Of a stretch of DNA of 64,000 nucleotides, positions 10,585-22,656 are shown piece after piece. Within the stretch, counting starts at the first letter, position 1. Each line of letters begins with the position of its first letter. Made by a program: the position numbers and the translations under genes. Source of the stretch: Silene conica (lineage: Eukaryota > Streptophyta > Magnoliopsida > Caryophyllales > Caryophyllaceae); contig CM055315.2 of NCBI GenBank assembly GCA_029255685.2, positions 27,657,501-27,721,500 on the forward strand, in the 5' to 3' direction. The notes under the pieces were generated by a model. The model saw only the letters and a program-made list of their open reading frames with translations, ran no database searches and was not told the origin of the DNA.

Positions 10585-12413
10585 ATGGATTACCTGAGTT
10601 TTATACTGTGTCTTCTCCTAGGATGGGCTGCAATCTACCTCCTCATCTCAGCCACAAAAAAAGATGACCAATCACATCCCAGGAAACTACCACCAGGTCC
10701 GCACTCTTTTCCCTTCATCGGTAACCTCCCTAGCCTCATGAAAAACCCGCATACCGCCTTAGCCGAGCTCGCCAAGACCTATGGTCCACTAATAATGGTC
10801 CACCTCGGCCAGATTCCGACAGTGGTCATTTCTTCGGCAACAATGGCTAATGAAATCCTTCAAAATAATGATGGTTTGGTATCTAGCCGAACTGTCATTG
10901 ACGCGGTCCAAGCACTCAACCATCATGAAAGGTCACTAATCTGGTTGCCGGATGGCGCGAAATGGTATAACCTCTCCAGAATATCGACCATGAAGATATT
11001 TTCTGCAGCTAGTCTTGATGCTAGTCAGAGTCTTAGAAGCAACATTGTTGATGATTTGATTTCTTACCTTAAGAAAAGTAGTGAAGATGGGCAGGTAGTT
11101 GACATTGGTCAATTAGCATCGAACACTACCATGAATCTGCTATCTACTACTTTGTTCTCACTGGATTTGAATGATCCCTCCAACTCGGAGAATGCTCACA
11201 TTGTTCAAGAGAGCATTCGCGGTATAATGGATTTATCCGGAAAACCCAACTTATCAGATTACTTTCCAATGCTCCGGAAGATGGATCCGCTTCAAATAAG
11301 GAGGAAGATTGGCGTTCATTTTGGAAAAATGATTGATCTCTTCAACACCATGATCAACCAAAGACTTGAAGGAAAGCGTCTGACAAGTTCAGTACAATGT
11401 AATGACGCTCTAGATGCATTGCTCGGTACAACTAGCAATGAAGATCAGATTGCACAATCGGATATCCCACATTTGTTTACAGTAAGTACCAATCTATTAT
11501 TTCAGTTTCATTTAGATGCGTATGATCAAATACACAACCGTAACTTCATTGTCCCAGGGGTAAATCCCTAGCTATACGTGATATCCTGCAATCACACGCA
11601 CGCCGGGTCAACCACATATTATACCACGGTGTCATACTCTATTCCAAAATGTTCAAGAAGAAATCGTCTTGAGGGGTTCAATCCTTAGACCGAAAGTTAA
11701 TTCGTTCATATTTTAACCACTTGAGCCATTGCATTTAGCCAAAATTAGAAATCTTTGAAAACATTCACTGAGACATTTCACCGAACAAGTTATGTGCATG
11801 ATTTCCACAGGATTTATTAGCCGCAGGGGCGGATTCAACGTCAACAACGCTAGTATGGGCAATGGCGGAGCTACTACACAACCCGGAAATGCTCCGAAAA
11901 GCAAAAACTGAGCTCCGAAAAGTCATAGGAATCGAAAATCAAATACGAGAATCCGACATCAAACGCCTTCCATACTTAAACGCAGTAATAAAAGAAACCC
12001 TAAGACTACATCCATCAGCACCACTATCAGTACCCAGAAAAGCGGATACGGACTTAAAAGTATTCGGGTTTACGGTTCCGAAAAATGCGCAAATATTGGT
12101 TAACATATGGGCAATCGGGCGAGACCCTGATGTTTGGGACCGACCCGATGAGTTCGATCCGGATAGGTTCATCGGGCCGGGCAGCGGTCGTGATTACGGG
12201 GTGATTGCGTTCGGGTCGCGTCGACGAGTTTGTCCTGGGCGGGTCATGGCGGTTCGGATGCTCCATTTGATGCTTGGGTCGTTCATTCATGGGTTTGAAT
12301 GGCAAGTTGAAGGTGGGGTCTTGGGAAAGGAGGTGAATATGGATGAGGACTTGAAGTTTAGGTTGGAAATGGCTCAGCGACTTTGCGCCATACCGACACG
12401 CACACGAGTTTGA
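10585..12413 (+). CDS. Divergent CYP76-like cytochrome P450 (gene 3) with altered core motifs
   Basis: Exons 10585-11481 (donor GTAAGT) and 11811-12413 share the phase-0 intron of the other two genes and give 499 residues with no stop or frameshift. The anchor, PPGP hinge, K-helix ETLR (361-364) and Cys440 are kept. Three otherwise strongly conserved positions differ: the C-helix reads WYNLS so the Arg of WxxxR is lost at 131; the I-helix reads AGADST with Ser308 in place of the conserved Thr; the haem loop reads FGSRRRVCPG, with Arg436 in place of the conserved Gly. The PERF region is PDRF and the loop before the haem signature is shorter. Such changes usually affect haem binding or oxygen activation, so the protein may have a changed reaction, or be an open but inactive copy. 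Confidence 0.85.
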
Positions 12414-14299
12414 GTGTTTTACGTGTACGGATTTATTTGGATGTTGATCTGGAAAATGAGTTAGCATCACTAACAACATTGTTTTGTATCAGAATACGAG
12501 GTAGTTTATCCGGGTATGGAGTATATATTAACATCATCTCAAAAACTCTCGATTAATACTGACATTATAAATATGCACGGGTATAATATGAATCTATGTA
12601 TAAAAAAATTATGTATATGTGGCACCACCCCGCCCCACCACATCTCCTTGATTTGGTTCTCCAATATAGCCGCTGCTTTGGCTCACTGTCATCACCATCG
12701 TTCATCATCGCTATCATTCAACCATACCACACCATCATCTTGTCTCGTGTAGCATAGCCATCATCATCATTTCCGCTGTCACTATCTGCAACATCATCAC
12801 CATCCCCATTGCCTCCAACATCAGGAGGTAATTTTAGTTTTTATATCTGTTTGATTCTTTATATTCTACAACAAGTTTAATATACATCAGTAATTTATTT
12901 GGGTTTTTTGCCCAGCAATTAGTTAAATATATAAAAAAGTTGTTCGAATTCTATCACAACTGAGTTTTTCGATACTTCGATCAATGGGATATTTTGGAAT
13001 TGAACAATGAACAATGAACAATCTAGACTTGAGAAACTAAGGATCATCATCTCTGCCGTCATATGCTCTGTGATTGTTCCTTTAATCAATAGGATTAAAC
13101 AGTATGATGGCTTTATGGCCCGTATCAAGAATGATATAGTGATTTTGGGGCCATAACAAAAATGGTAATGTGAAATCAGCAATACCCAATTATAATGAAG
13201 TGAGGGACGGGAGAATGGATCAGTTATTTATGGACATATTACTAATTGTTGCTGCTCGTTTATTCTTTTTGAATTGCATCGTTTTTCAAAAATCTCCAGA
13301 AAATGTTTGTAACAATAATGCAAATCCAAAGAATGAAAGACCCCTCTTCAAAATTTTCCAGAAAATGTGATAATGGCATTGTCTGTGGTCTGTTGTGAAG
13401 TTGTCGTCGTCATCACTACCATTACGCAATATGTCCATGACATTTTAAAACCTTGCTAGGATCGGAGTAGTTGTTAGATGTAGGTGGCGTTACGTCTGTG
13501 ACTATAAATGGGAAGCCTGTATGGTACTTTAGAAAGAACAAGTGGATGACTATAACCTAATTCTTTTGCTTTCTTACTGGTCTCGGGCAAGAGCTCATAT
13601 ACAACCATTGGACTAGCCATGACTCAAATTTTAAGACACCAAGACACTTAACAAAAAGACAAGTGCACGGCCTATGGGGACTCGCCTTCCAAACAGAAAC
13701 TTAATCAAATTCGGAAATATTTAGAGCTGTTACTTAAAATGAGGAATATTTTAAATATTAGGGTGGGTTGTAATCGTCCAACACGATATCATGGACTACT
13801 TCACATACTGATCTTATCTTTCACTTTTGTCATGGAAACCTCCCTTTCCTGTAGGAAAATTGTCAGAATGGTAAGTGTTGGGTATGAATTCCATACCCAT
13901 AGGCCATATCCTTAGTGTTGTGTTGGATGCTAGTATGGCCGTAAAAGTTAAGAGTTTGTGCAACACGGGTGTCAGCCTAATTCTCGGCAGGTTGGTAGTC
14001 CAGACTCCAGACCATTAGGAGAGAGGGGATTCTTTTCTGAAGTCCTTATTATACTGGGGATTGAATTTGTGGCCTCTTAAGTGACAAGTCCTAGTATTAG
14101 TTCCAAAAGCTATTTCGCGTCTCTTTGGCTGACACAGTAATTGAAGAGTTTTAGGACCTATGCGGAGTCCTTAGGATACTGCCGTCTGTGTGTATATCAT
14201 AGATCGAATGTCTCTGGAGCATTGAAGGATACCAGCTATGTTACTCCGACTCTTCTAATTTCCTCACGTACCCGTGTCCGTCACTCGGACATGGGTATG
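12414..14299. other. Intergenic region with ATC-rich low-complexity stretch
   Basis: No gene recognised. About 12690-12830 is rich in ATC/CAT triplets; read on the minus strand it would give an Asp/Gly-rich run, but there is no supporting frame. Direct duplicates of AATGTTTGTAACAATAATGC-like sequence are absent, so this is probably decayed repeat DNA. Confidence 0.4.
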
Positions 14300-14302
14300 A
14301 CT

Positions 14303-14470
14303 AGGGATGGCAACGGATCCTGGATCCGGTCCAGATCCGTTGGACCCGACCCTGCTGGACCGGATCTGGATCCTTAAAATTTGGACCCGTCGGATCTGGA
14401 TCCACGAGTTTAAAAACGGATCTGGATCTGGATCTTGTTGACAAGACCCGGATCCGACCCTAAGCCCCGT
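14303..14470 (+). repeat. GGATCC-rich hAT-like repeat arm
   Basis: Starts TAGGGATGGCAACGGATCC, a frequent plant hAT-type terminus, and carries repeated GGATCTGGATC units. A distant similar end in opposite orientation lies at about 19920-20055, but no shared target duplication joins the two. Confidence 0.5.
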
Positions 14471-14589
14471 CTCTAAAATTAAAAAAAAAAAAACAAATTT
14501 TCAAATTTCCGCATGGGTTAGACAGATTGGGCCTCAAACTCAATGCCTCATATTTCATTTCTAATTTTCTACTGTCTTTCACTTCCTTT

Positions 14590-14753
14590 CTAATTCCTCC
14601 CACTTCTCAAACCCTAAAATCAAAACCCTTGCCGCCGCCCTGAGCCTGCCGCGCCGCTGCCGCTGCTCGCCGCCTGTCGCCGGAGTTAGACTGCTGCTCG
14701 CGTCTGCCGTTGGAGTTGGACCGCTGCTCGCGCGTCTGCCACTCCAAAATCAA
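14590..14753 (+). other. Possible untranslated first exon of the uL18 gene
   Basis: A GC-rich stretch with AAACCCTAAAATC, CCGCCGCC and CTGCTCG repeats, typical of plant 5' UTRs of housekeeping genes, ends at a possible donor CAAAG|GTACCA. A possible acceptor TTGCAG lies 7 bp before the uL18 ATG. Without transcript data this is a guess; it could instead be repeat DNA. Confidence 0.3.
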
Positions 14754-14759
14754 AGGTAC

Positions 14760-15636
14760 CACTTGTAGGTCCTCTATATTCTATAACTAAAAGGAACATC
14801 AACAAGATAAATAGAGATCAAACTACTGTGTAAGGAACTCACCACTTCGAGGGAGATCATACAATCACCATATCTAAGTGTTAAAGTGCATAAATGGGGT
14901 AATAACTGAAAAAAATATGCCAACAAAATACTAGCAACATACATAATCGAAATGTCGTACAGAGGTTCAATATCATATCACCGCTTATTAAATTTGTCTT
15001 GCTTAACTATATTAAATATATGCCGTATGACACATGTACACCTCATTTTAGACCAAAATGTGCATATTTTTCAATAAAATAGCCGAGTCCGACACTTGGA
15101 CACCTAACACGGGTACTTCTAAACGAGTCTGAGTAACATAGGATACCAGTAATTTTCTAGTCCATTATGTTTTGAAGTCAAAAGAACAATGAATCTTTGA
15201 CTAAATGGAAATTGATGGTCCTATCGTAAGTTATAGGTGGAAACAAATACTTGTGTGCTCAGACTGAGGTATCACTTCCATGGTTGGTTGGTTGATGGAA
15301 ATTCGGCAATCTCTTGTTCTAGATAAAGTCATTCGCTTGAGTCCTGACCAAATTAAGTGAGCTGTTCAGCTAATTGCTTTGAAACAACCACTTTAGATTT
15401 ATCTGTAGTGTTATGACAACGGGGACTAGATTTCCTATGACTAAGAAATCTGTACTTTGTATTTTAATTACTCTGTTAGCTTCTTCTGCATTCGTAGTTT
15501 CCAATACCCTGTTAAATTTTTTACTGAATTATATGTTAAAATCATTCATTTGTTGATCAAGTCATCAAGGTTTCGTATCATATCTGCACCTCTTCTCCCT
15601 CAGAATAATGTGATCTCAAACTCATTAGCAAACATC
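14760..15636. other. Possible 5' UTR intron / upstream region of the uL18 gene
   Basis: AT-rich, no coding seen. A repeated phrase (CCGAGTCCGACACTTGGACAC at about 15043, with related text near 14270, 34660 and 39610) belongs to a dispersed MITE family. Confidence 0.35.
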
Positions 15637-15648
15637 TTGCAGAACAAG

Positions 15649-15993
15649 ATGGGTATCTCACGACGAGTCAGACCACCAAGACTCATCGAGTTTTTGAAGC
15701 CATACGTGTTGAAAATGCACTTCACAAACAAATATGTTCATGCTCAAGTTTTCCATACACCAACAACCAATATTGTTGCTGCTGCAAGCTCTCAGGAAAA
15801 GGCCTTGAGACCAACCATGGAAATCACCCGAGATGTGGCTGCTGCTGCCAAAATAGGAAAGATTCTTGGTGAGCGCTTGCTGGCGAAGAATATTCCTGCT
15901 GTTCAGGTCTTCTTGAAGAAAGAACAGAAGTATCATGGTAAGGTCAAAGCGGTTGTTGACAATGTGCGGGATGCTGGAGTCAAATTGTTTTAA
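15649..15993 (+). CDS. uL18-family ribosomal protein (L18p/L5e type), probably mitochondrial
   Basis: A single coding exon for 114 residues that resembles the short plant L18p/L5e protein (about 114 residues in Arabidopsis, as I recall it). Recognised by VRPPRL near the start, LKPYVLKMHFTNKYV, ASSQEKALRPTM, DVAAAAKIGKILGERLL and the end DNVRDAGVKLF. uL18 binds 5S rRNA in the large subunit and is basic, as here. The frame is open 64 codons further upstream, but a splice-acceptor-like TTGCAG just before the ATG and the family length favour this start. No defect seen. No obvious targeting peptide, so the organelle is inferred from the family. Confidence 0.85.
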   Translation: MGISRRVRPPRLIEFLKPYVLKMHFTNKYVHAQVFHTPTTNIVAAASSQEKALRPTMEITRDVAAAAKIGKILGERLLAKNIPAVQVFLKKEQKYHGKVKAVVDNVRDAGVKLF

Positions 15994-18710
15994 AGATGGA
16001 TCACCTGAACTCGCACTTGTTTTAGTTTCATTCATTCTGGAGGATTCCGGGCTAGTGGCCACATTGGGAAAGGAATTAAAAAGGATTTGCAGGTTCCTTG
16101 TGATTGTGGATGCTTTGATGAGTTTGAAACTCCTCTTGCCTGTTTACTTTGTTTAAATTACGGATATATGATAACCGTAAGTGTGGACGTTATCTAGAGA
16201 CCAGTCCATTTGGCTGTCTTTTGTTCCAACTCTTATGTTGGTCTCTGGTTGTCGGAAAATGTGCTCAGTTTCCTTTGATCATGCCCTAAATAATTAGTCT
16301 GCTGGTGAAAAGGATGCTATAGGGACAACTTTGATGTTAATGGTTTTGAATCTATATCATGAATGTCACTTTTCAAAGACTTCATCGTTCATGAACCATA
16401 TTTCGTTGCAAAATATTAGCTTAGCTTATCAACTACGGAGCAGGGGATGACCCATAACCGGTGGGGTGAGCAAACCTCTGCACGTGTGCCCCGATGTTTT
16501 AGAACTTGAGGAGATATAATCATACATTACATATGTATGGGAAAGAGATGTTTAAGTTGCTAGCAAAGAATAAGACTGTTTACTTCCTTCCGGCCTCCTT
16601 TTCATTCATCTACTCTATGCGTGAAGTCATGAACCACAACATGCAGCCCTGTGTCACGCTGCCACCTCTCTGAGTCCCCGACTTGCATCGCGTTTTTGTA
16701 TAGTTCACTGTGCACAACCATTTGGTCCGCTGCTGGTAGAGGGTACTACTTTTACTGGTCATTTTCCCCCAAAGACCCTGGTGTTTTGGATAGTTTGTCA
16801 AACTCTTCACTGTACGAGGACCAGGGGTTGCGATAGGCTATTGTTGCAAAAACTTAGCTTAGTTAATCATCTGCTTAATATGGATCCCATGGCATGAATG
16901 CGTGGTATATATAAATTGTTTACTTTTTATGGTATTATTTATAGATTTTACGTCGGACATGACATTACTTTTTAATATTTTAATAAGAAAACCAAAAATT
17001 GTAACGGAAAACTAATTAAAAAAATTGAGGAAAGTCTTGAAATGTGTATTTTGATGAATTTTCTTGATGAAAGACTAATGATTTCCATTTATTAAATTTC
17101 CCAAATAATTTTACTGAAATATTTTTGTTATGAAATTAATAATACTCCCTTCAAATACACTAGTCTTAAACCGGTGCAAATACTTACCACAGGCTACAAC
17201 TAATGAAGTCGTGCATATTTACTACAAAATGGTTGTTTTATTAAGCAATACTATGCACTTTAAAGTGTTGTTTTATTAAGCAAGACTATGCACTTTAAAG
17301 TGAAATTAGTTTTGTGGCCCGTGGATTTCACGGAATATTAGTTTTTAGTGAGATGTTTTTATTGTTTCTTGTAATTTGGACTTTATAAAATATTAAATCA
17401 CATAGTAAGATTACCACATGAAAAATTTATGATAGATCGTATACTAAAAATACGGGCATTGACATGTTAACATAAAAGATCAAGGACGATAAACTACATA
17501 GGTCGCAAGTAGGTGAAGACTGAAGAGTGCTATTTTTTCAAAGATAAATGATGAAAAAAATAAAAAAAAAATAACAAAATAAAAAAATACAGTTGAATTT
17601 TTTTTTTAAAAAAACTATTGCTCATTCACATTGATGTCGTCACTCGTCAATCCTATGGTTAGTCTTCAATATATAGTTCTTTAGCAATCCTAATATTTTA
17701 CTTCTCCATATAATTTCATTTCTCCAATAATGGTTCGTCCCTATAAAAAGCAACTCAGTTATTAGTACGAATTAACCAACAAAACAGTGGAATTTGTTTT
17801 ATACAATATTGTCGTTGTTAACTTAAACTTCCACTTAAATAGAGAAAGAAAGAGGAGATATGAATGAAGTCGTAGAAATGTAACTATATTAGCCTTTGAA
17901 GAGGTCAACACCACAAATTTCGATAGACCCTAAATGAGAACAAAACTAATACTTCATAGCAATGGAACTTACATTTAAAAAAAATAAATTAGCTAATAAT
18001 CTAAAACTTTAATAAATTTACCTTGATTGGAATAGAATCATAGTAAAATTAGTGACACATCTAGTTCTACTAACAATAGGGACGGGAAAGATTTTGATCT
18101 AGACGGGTGTACCATATTTGTAATATGCCTCCCTTTTACGAGCTAATGAACTCGATCAAGTAGGATACTTAAGTTTGGTCTGTTCGTTTGTACTCGGTCG
18201 ATTACTGAGAGTACTCGGTTGAGCACCATCGGTACTCGGTCGAGTAGTCTGTCTAGAGTCGGTTCAGCGTTACGTTAATTAGAGGAAACCTGATTACAAA
18301 ATCATAACTTCGTACACTTAATTTTTCTCATAAACAGATCTCTCAAGCATAAAACCCTAAATCCCTCTAGTTAACCTATCACAAGGTTGTGTTCGTGTCA
18401 TCGATCATCTTAGTTCACGCGTTTACCGTAATCGCAAGTAAGTTTCCACTTCTAGGACTTTTGATTGATTGTTAGGGTATTGTAGTGCCTTAGACGGTTA
18501 GTAATTAGACTTGTATGATGTTTTAGGAGGAGGATTCGTAGAAGAGCACTTGTGAATCTAGTCTTGACGTGATTTATTTGGGTTAGGGTTTCCCTACTCA
18601 ATTATATGTTTGTTATATGTGACGGTGTATGCTTTTATGAAATTTTGAGACAACTATTATGTTATTGTTCATGATTACCATTGAGACATAAGGAAGTTAT
18701 GTTTGGGACC
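15994..18710. other. Long intergenic stretch with small repeats
   Basis: No gene recognised. It contains the 3' UTR of the uL18 gene, a 37-bp tandem duplication (about 17231-17302), and a cluster of ACTCGGTCGA-type motifs (18189-18250) related to the palindromes in the Copia leader. CCGTG-GATTT-CACGG at 17314-17328 can form a hairpin but lacks a proper Helitron terminus. Confidence 0.45.
17231..17302 (+). repeat. 37-bp tandem duplication
   Basis: Two adjacent copies of a unit beginning TTGTTTTATTAAGCAA and ending CACTTTAAAGTG. Confidence 0.8.
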
Positions 18711-19164
18711 TGTAGACACCAAAATTTTATTATTTCGGTATCTTTTAATGATTTGGTATTTTTGGCATTTAAAGATAATTATAAAAAATATTGTGATAAT
18801 ATCTTAGCATATTTCAGAATATTACAACTTCTCCTCCAAGCTACTTTACTATAAATACAGATGTTGTGTTTAGGGTTAGAGGAGAGCAGATGGATTAAGT
18901 CTCAAACGACCCCATCATCCTACTACCAAATTGTAGGTAAATGGAATAAGTCACAAAAGAGACCCCATTATCTCCCTACGAGATTAAGTCGATAAGACCC
19001 TCGTAGCCCTATCAAAACCCTTCAAAACACTTAGAGATGGAATCAAGAGAATCCCGAAAATTGTAACCTTCAATCTTTCGATAATAAAAATAAATTCTTG
19101 TTTTCCGTATTATTTTTGTTCCTCTTTAATTATTATTGCAGGTTTTCAAATTTTATGGTTTACA
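18711..19164 (+). repeat. TRIM 5' LTR
   Basis: 454 bp, TG...CA ends. A TATAAATA at 18850-18857 is the probable promoter element. Confidence 0.93.
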
Positions 19165-19297
19165 AATTGGCGCCCACCGTGGGGCAATTTTCGCTCTTCA
19201 TCTCCATTCTCCTCCAAGGGTCAAATTTAGCAAAAGAGGATCGAGACAAAGTTGCAACCGACATCAAAGTCTCTACAACAAGTCTCGAGGGGGCACC

Positions 19298-19751
19298 TGT
19301 AGACACCAAAATTTTATTATTTCGGTATCTTTTAATGATTTGGTATCTTTGGCATTTAAAGATAATTATCAAAAATATTGTGATAATATCTTAGCATATT
19401 TCAGAATATTACAATTTCTCCTCCAAGCTACTTTACTATAAATACAGATGTTGTGTTTAGGGTTAGAGGAGAGCAGATGGATTAAGTCTCAAACGACCCC
19501 ATCATCCTACTACCAAATTGTAGGTAAATGGAATAAGTCACAAAAGAGACCCCATTATCTCCCTACGAGATTAAGTCGATAAGACCCTCGTAACCCTATC
19601 AAAACCCTTCAAAACACTTAGAGATGGAATCAAGAGAATCCCGAAAATTGTAACCTTCAATCTTTCGATAATAAAAATAAATTCTTGTTTTTCGTATTAT
19701 TTTTGTTCCTCTTTAATTATTATTGCAGGTTTTCAAATTTTATGGTTTACA
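19298..19751 (+). repeat. TRIM 3' LTR
   Basis: Same length as the 5' LTR; five substitutions and no indel seen between them. Confidence 0.93.
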
Positions 19752-19756
19752 GGACC

Positions 19757-21700
19757 ATTGTCGGGAAATGACTCTCTACTTACGATTGTCCGTCGTGGTT
19801 CCCGCCACGGAGGGGACGCGCACGTTAAAGATTTGGGCACCACTTTGGAAAAAAACTTTAAATTTTTTTTTTTACTATTTCCTTATCTTATTTTTTATTT
19901 AGGGTAAGATGTGAATCTTAACTATCAAATCCATATTCGGATCCATTCCATACATATAAATCATATCCATATCCATATCCACTTGATCCAAAATATTGCG
20001 ATTCAAATCTGATCCGTAGGATCGAGACAGAATCCGAGATTCATTATCATCCCTTGTTGGCTAGTTGTACCCAAACAATATAACAAAAAAACAGTCAATA
20101 GCAAGGAGATGTAGACTTTATTTTTTATTTTTTTTGTTTAAGACAGTAAAATTCGTCTTATCTTATTTTAATAGGTAAGTTATATATGAACACGGATATG
20201 AAAAATACACCTGATACCGTGATAAGACATCGTAAGAAATATCGACACCAAATATTATTAATTTACGATTAATCCGATATTTTTTGTTTAAAGAATGATA
20301 TGATAAGAAAATATATGTTTTTATTTGAAGAAGATTAGCTTAGAATTAAAGTGATTTATTTCTTAATCAAGATTATTATATACTAAATTTACATAAACTA
20401 ATATACATCAATTTCTCAGCATATAGCCGTTCTAAACTAGATAACACCAAAACGGAGATAGATAGGGACACGAACATGAAACATACACCTAATACGACAT
20501 CATAAGAAATATGCAAGCCAAAGTTTTATGGATTGTTGAACTCCCGATCCGGATCGTAGGATCTTACGATTCTACGATTCAGAAAGTGGTGACCGATCTC
20601 GATCCTAGGTAGGATCTTACGATCCAACTTACGTCAAATTTTTTGAGAGTAGAATCTTAACCCGATCTTACGATTATATAATTCGATCTTACATTATTAA
20701 CATTTAATTTCTTTGATTTACTAAAATTTTATATATAACTTTTAAGATAGACATCTACTATAAACGAGAACAATTAGAGTAGGCACATGCTAAGTTAAAA
20801 GTGTTCTCATATTTAAGCATAAGATTTTAACATAGTTTGACAGCACAATTATGTATTTTAGTTAATTTGTAGGATCTTCCGATTCTACGATCCAATCCTA
20901 GGAAGCTCATCGATACAAAGTAGAATCCCGATCCTAACAACATTGATCTCAAGTCTCTACAACAATGAGAACTATCCTCAAAATCTTGACACTAATCATC
21001 ATATCGTTACTTAATTCTCGTTCCTTTTCTCGGCAAATCTCTTGTATGGCCGTTTTTTTCCGCGTGTTTTGTTAAAATATGACCATTTTTAATAAATATT
21101 GACCATTTTTGGGTAGATAATAATCACTTTACAAAAATGTTCATTTTTTTAGTCATAAAAGTGAGTATTATCAAGCCCAAAATGGTCATTATATATCAAA
21201 AGTGGTCATAATTTTTCGGTTATAATAGAATTTGTCTTCTTTGTATCTTCCTAATTGATCTTTATGTGAAATGTTTTTATCAACCCCAAAATTATCACTT
21301 TTTACTGTGAAATAATATAACATTATTTTATCAGAAAATAGTAAAACTTTATCGTAAAATAACAACATTTTATTCATGTTTTAGACTACAAAATGCTTGA
21401 CTAAATAAAGAATTTGAATTGCAGTGAATTTTATATTATAAGTATTGGTTCATTTAAGACTTAAAAGTATTAGATTGAAAAAAAATATTAAATAAATAAT
21501 GTTAAATGGGTTTTCACATTTTACAAAGTTATATTAATTGGTCGTTCATTTTCCAATAGTTAAAAACTTGGTTCTTATTTTAGAACTTGGTTCTTAAAAA
21601 TAAGAACAAACTTTTAAATGCAATAGAAGAACTATAAAAATAAAGTTCTTGATAACAACCCCAATGCTAAGAACGAGTATTGCTATTGCTCTAACATTTC
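19757..21700. other. Repeat-rich intergenic DNA
   Basis: About 19920-20055 is a GGATCC/CATATC-rich arm ending ATCATCCCTTG. The phrase around 20196-20250 recurs diverged at 20470-20525. The rest, to the LINE poly-A tail, is AT-rich without genes. Confidence 0.45.
20533..20948. mobile_element. Probable hAT-like MITE with GATC-rich arms
   Basis: Ends TTGTTGAACTCCCGATCC and GATCCTAACAA are rough inverted repeats. The phrase GTAGGATCTTACGATTCTACG occurs near both ends. No convincing target duplication was found. Confidence 0.4.
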
Positions 21701-21816
21701 TTTTTTTTGGTAAATCAGACGTGGGAACAGAGCCCAGAAAACAAATAAAGAACAGAAAGAAAAAGGCACACTAAAACGTAAAGGCAGAAACTAACTAAAA
21801 GACCGAAACTAAAGGT

Positions 21817-22345
21817 TTACGTTGCTTCATCGGCTGGGACTAAACGGGGCCAAGCAACACCTCTGACATCTGAATCGATAAGTCTTCTGAGTGGACTAGG
21901 AATCTGATCGGGTTCAAAGATACGTAGACTCATATCCTGGTTCACCCCCAGGTTAGCTAACCAATCTGCACACGCATTTGCCTCTCGGTAGACATGGACT
22001 ATATCCGCCTGCCACTCCGTGTCATAGTATAAAGATCTACATAGCCGAATTAGATGGGAGTGCGCTGTAGGAAGCAACTCCTTCTCTAAATCCTTCATGA
22101 AACCTTCAACTACCTTCGAGTCAGTTTGAATGTAAATACAGGGATACTTTTTCTCTATGGCGATCAGTAATCCCCGTCTAAGCGCCATTAACTCCGCTCT
22201 CGTGACAGTGGCAATTCCCAGTCTTTCAGCAAACGCCACAATCTCATTTCCCGTACAATCCCTTATAATCCCACATGCTCCAGCTACTCATGGATTCCCT
22301 TTCGAAGCCCCATCTATATTCAGCATAACCCAATCCATCGGCGGT
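21817..22345 (-). pseudogene. LINE RNase H domain, broken
   Basis: Minus-strand reading shows the RNase H start (LNIDGASKGNP with catalytic Asp), then a TGA at 22288-22290 replacing the next residue, then the rest of the domain with RAELMALRRGL, YIQTDSK and HVYREANACADWLANLG. The domain type is the one carried at the C terminus of plant L1-type LINEs. Not a host gene. Confidence 0.85.
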
Positions 22346-22656
22346 GCACACCACTTTATATTAATCTCCTTTCAGCGAGAAGTCGTACCAAGGGTAATTA
22401 AGTCCTTGGTATCTTTCGCCTCCAAAACTTCACGAATGCGGTCCGTGAGAGTAGAAATAAAATTTGCAGGGATAACCTCATTGCGGTTAAAGACCCTACA
22501 ATTCCTCCACCGCCACACCCACCAAACAACCATTGCGAAAGTAGTAGCCCAATGCTCCTCTATGCCTCGGCTCCTCTTAGAAAGATTATAGATGACCCAC
22601 TCCTTGATATTAGTAGCTGAAACAAACCCGTTTGTATTAGCAAGAGGAAAATGATT

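Larger units (their letters stand above)
18711..19751 (+). mobile_element. Complete TRIM / miniature LTR retrotransposon
   Basis: Two 454-bp LTRs (18711-19164 and 19298-19751), each running TGTAGACACC to GGTTTACA, enclose only 133 bp. A perfect 5-bp duplication GGACC flanks the element (18706-18710 and 19752-19756). Two bases inside the left LTR border is a primer-binding site TTGGCGCCCACCGTGG, a type found in Ty3/gypsy elements, and a purine-rich GAGGGGGCACC precedes the right LTR. The LTRs differ at 5 positions by eye (about 1.1%), so insertion was recent. There is no gag or pol; it must be mobilised by an autonomous relative. Confidence 0.95.

Noticed and set aside
12690-12830. Minus-strand acidic protein fragment
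   Set aside because: ATC triplet repeat with no open frame of useful length.
17308-17336. Third Helitron 3' end
   Set aside because: The hairpin CCGTG/CACGG is present but is followed by ATTAG, not CTAG; too weak.
14303-20055. One large hAT element with TAGGGATG ends
   Set aside because: The two ends have no common target duplication and enclose a working ribosomal protein gene; two separate repeats are simpler.
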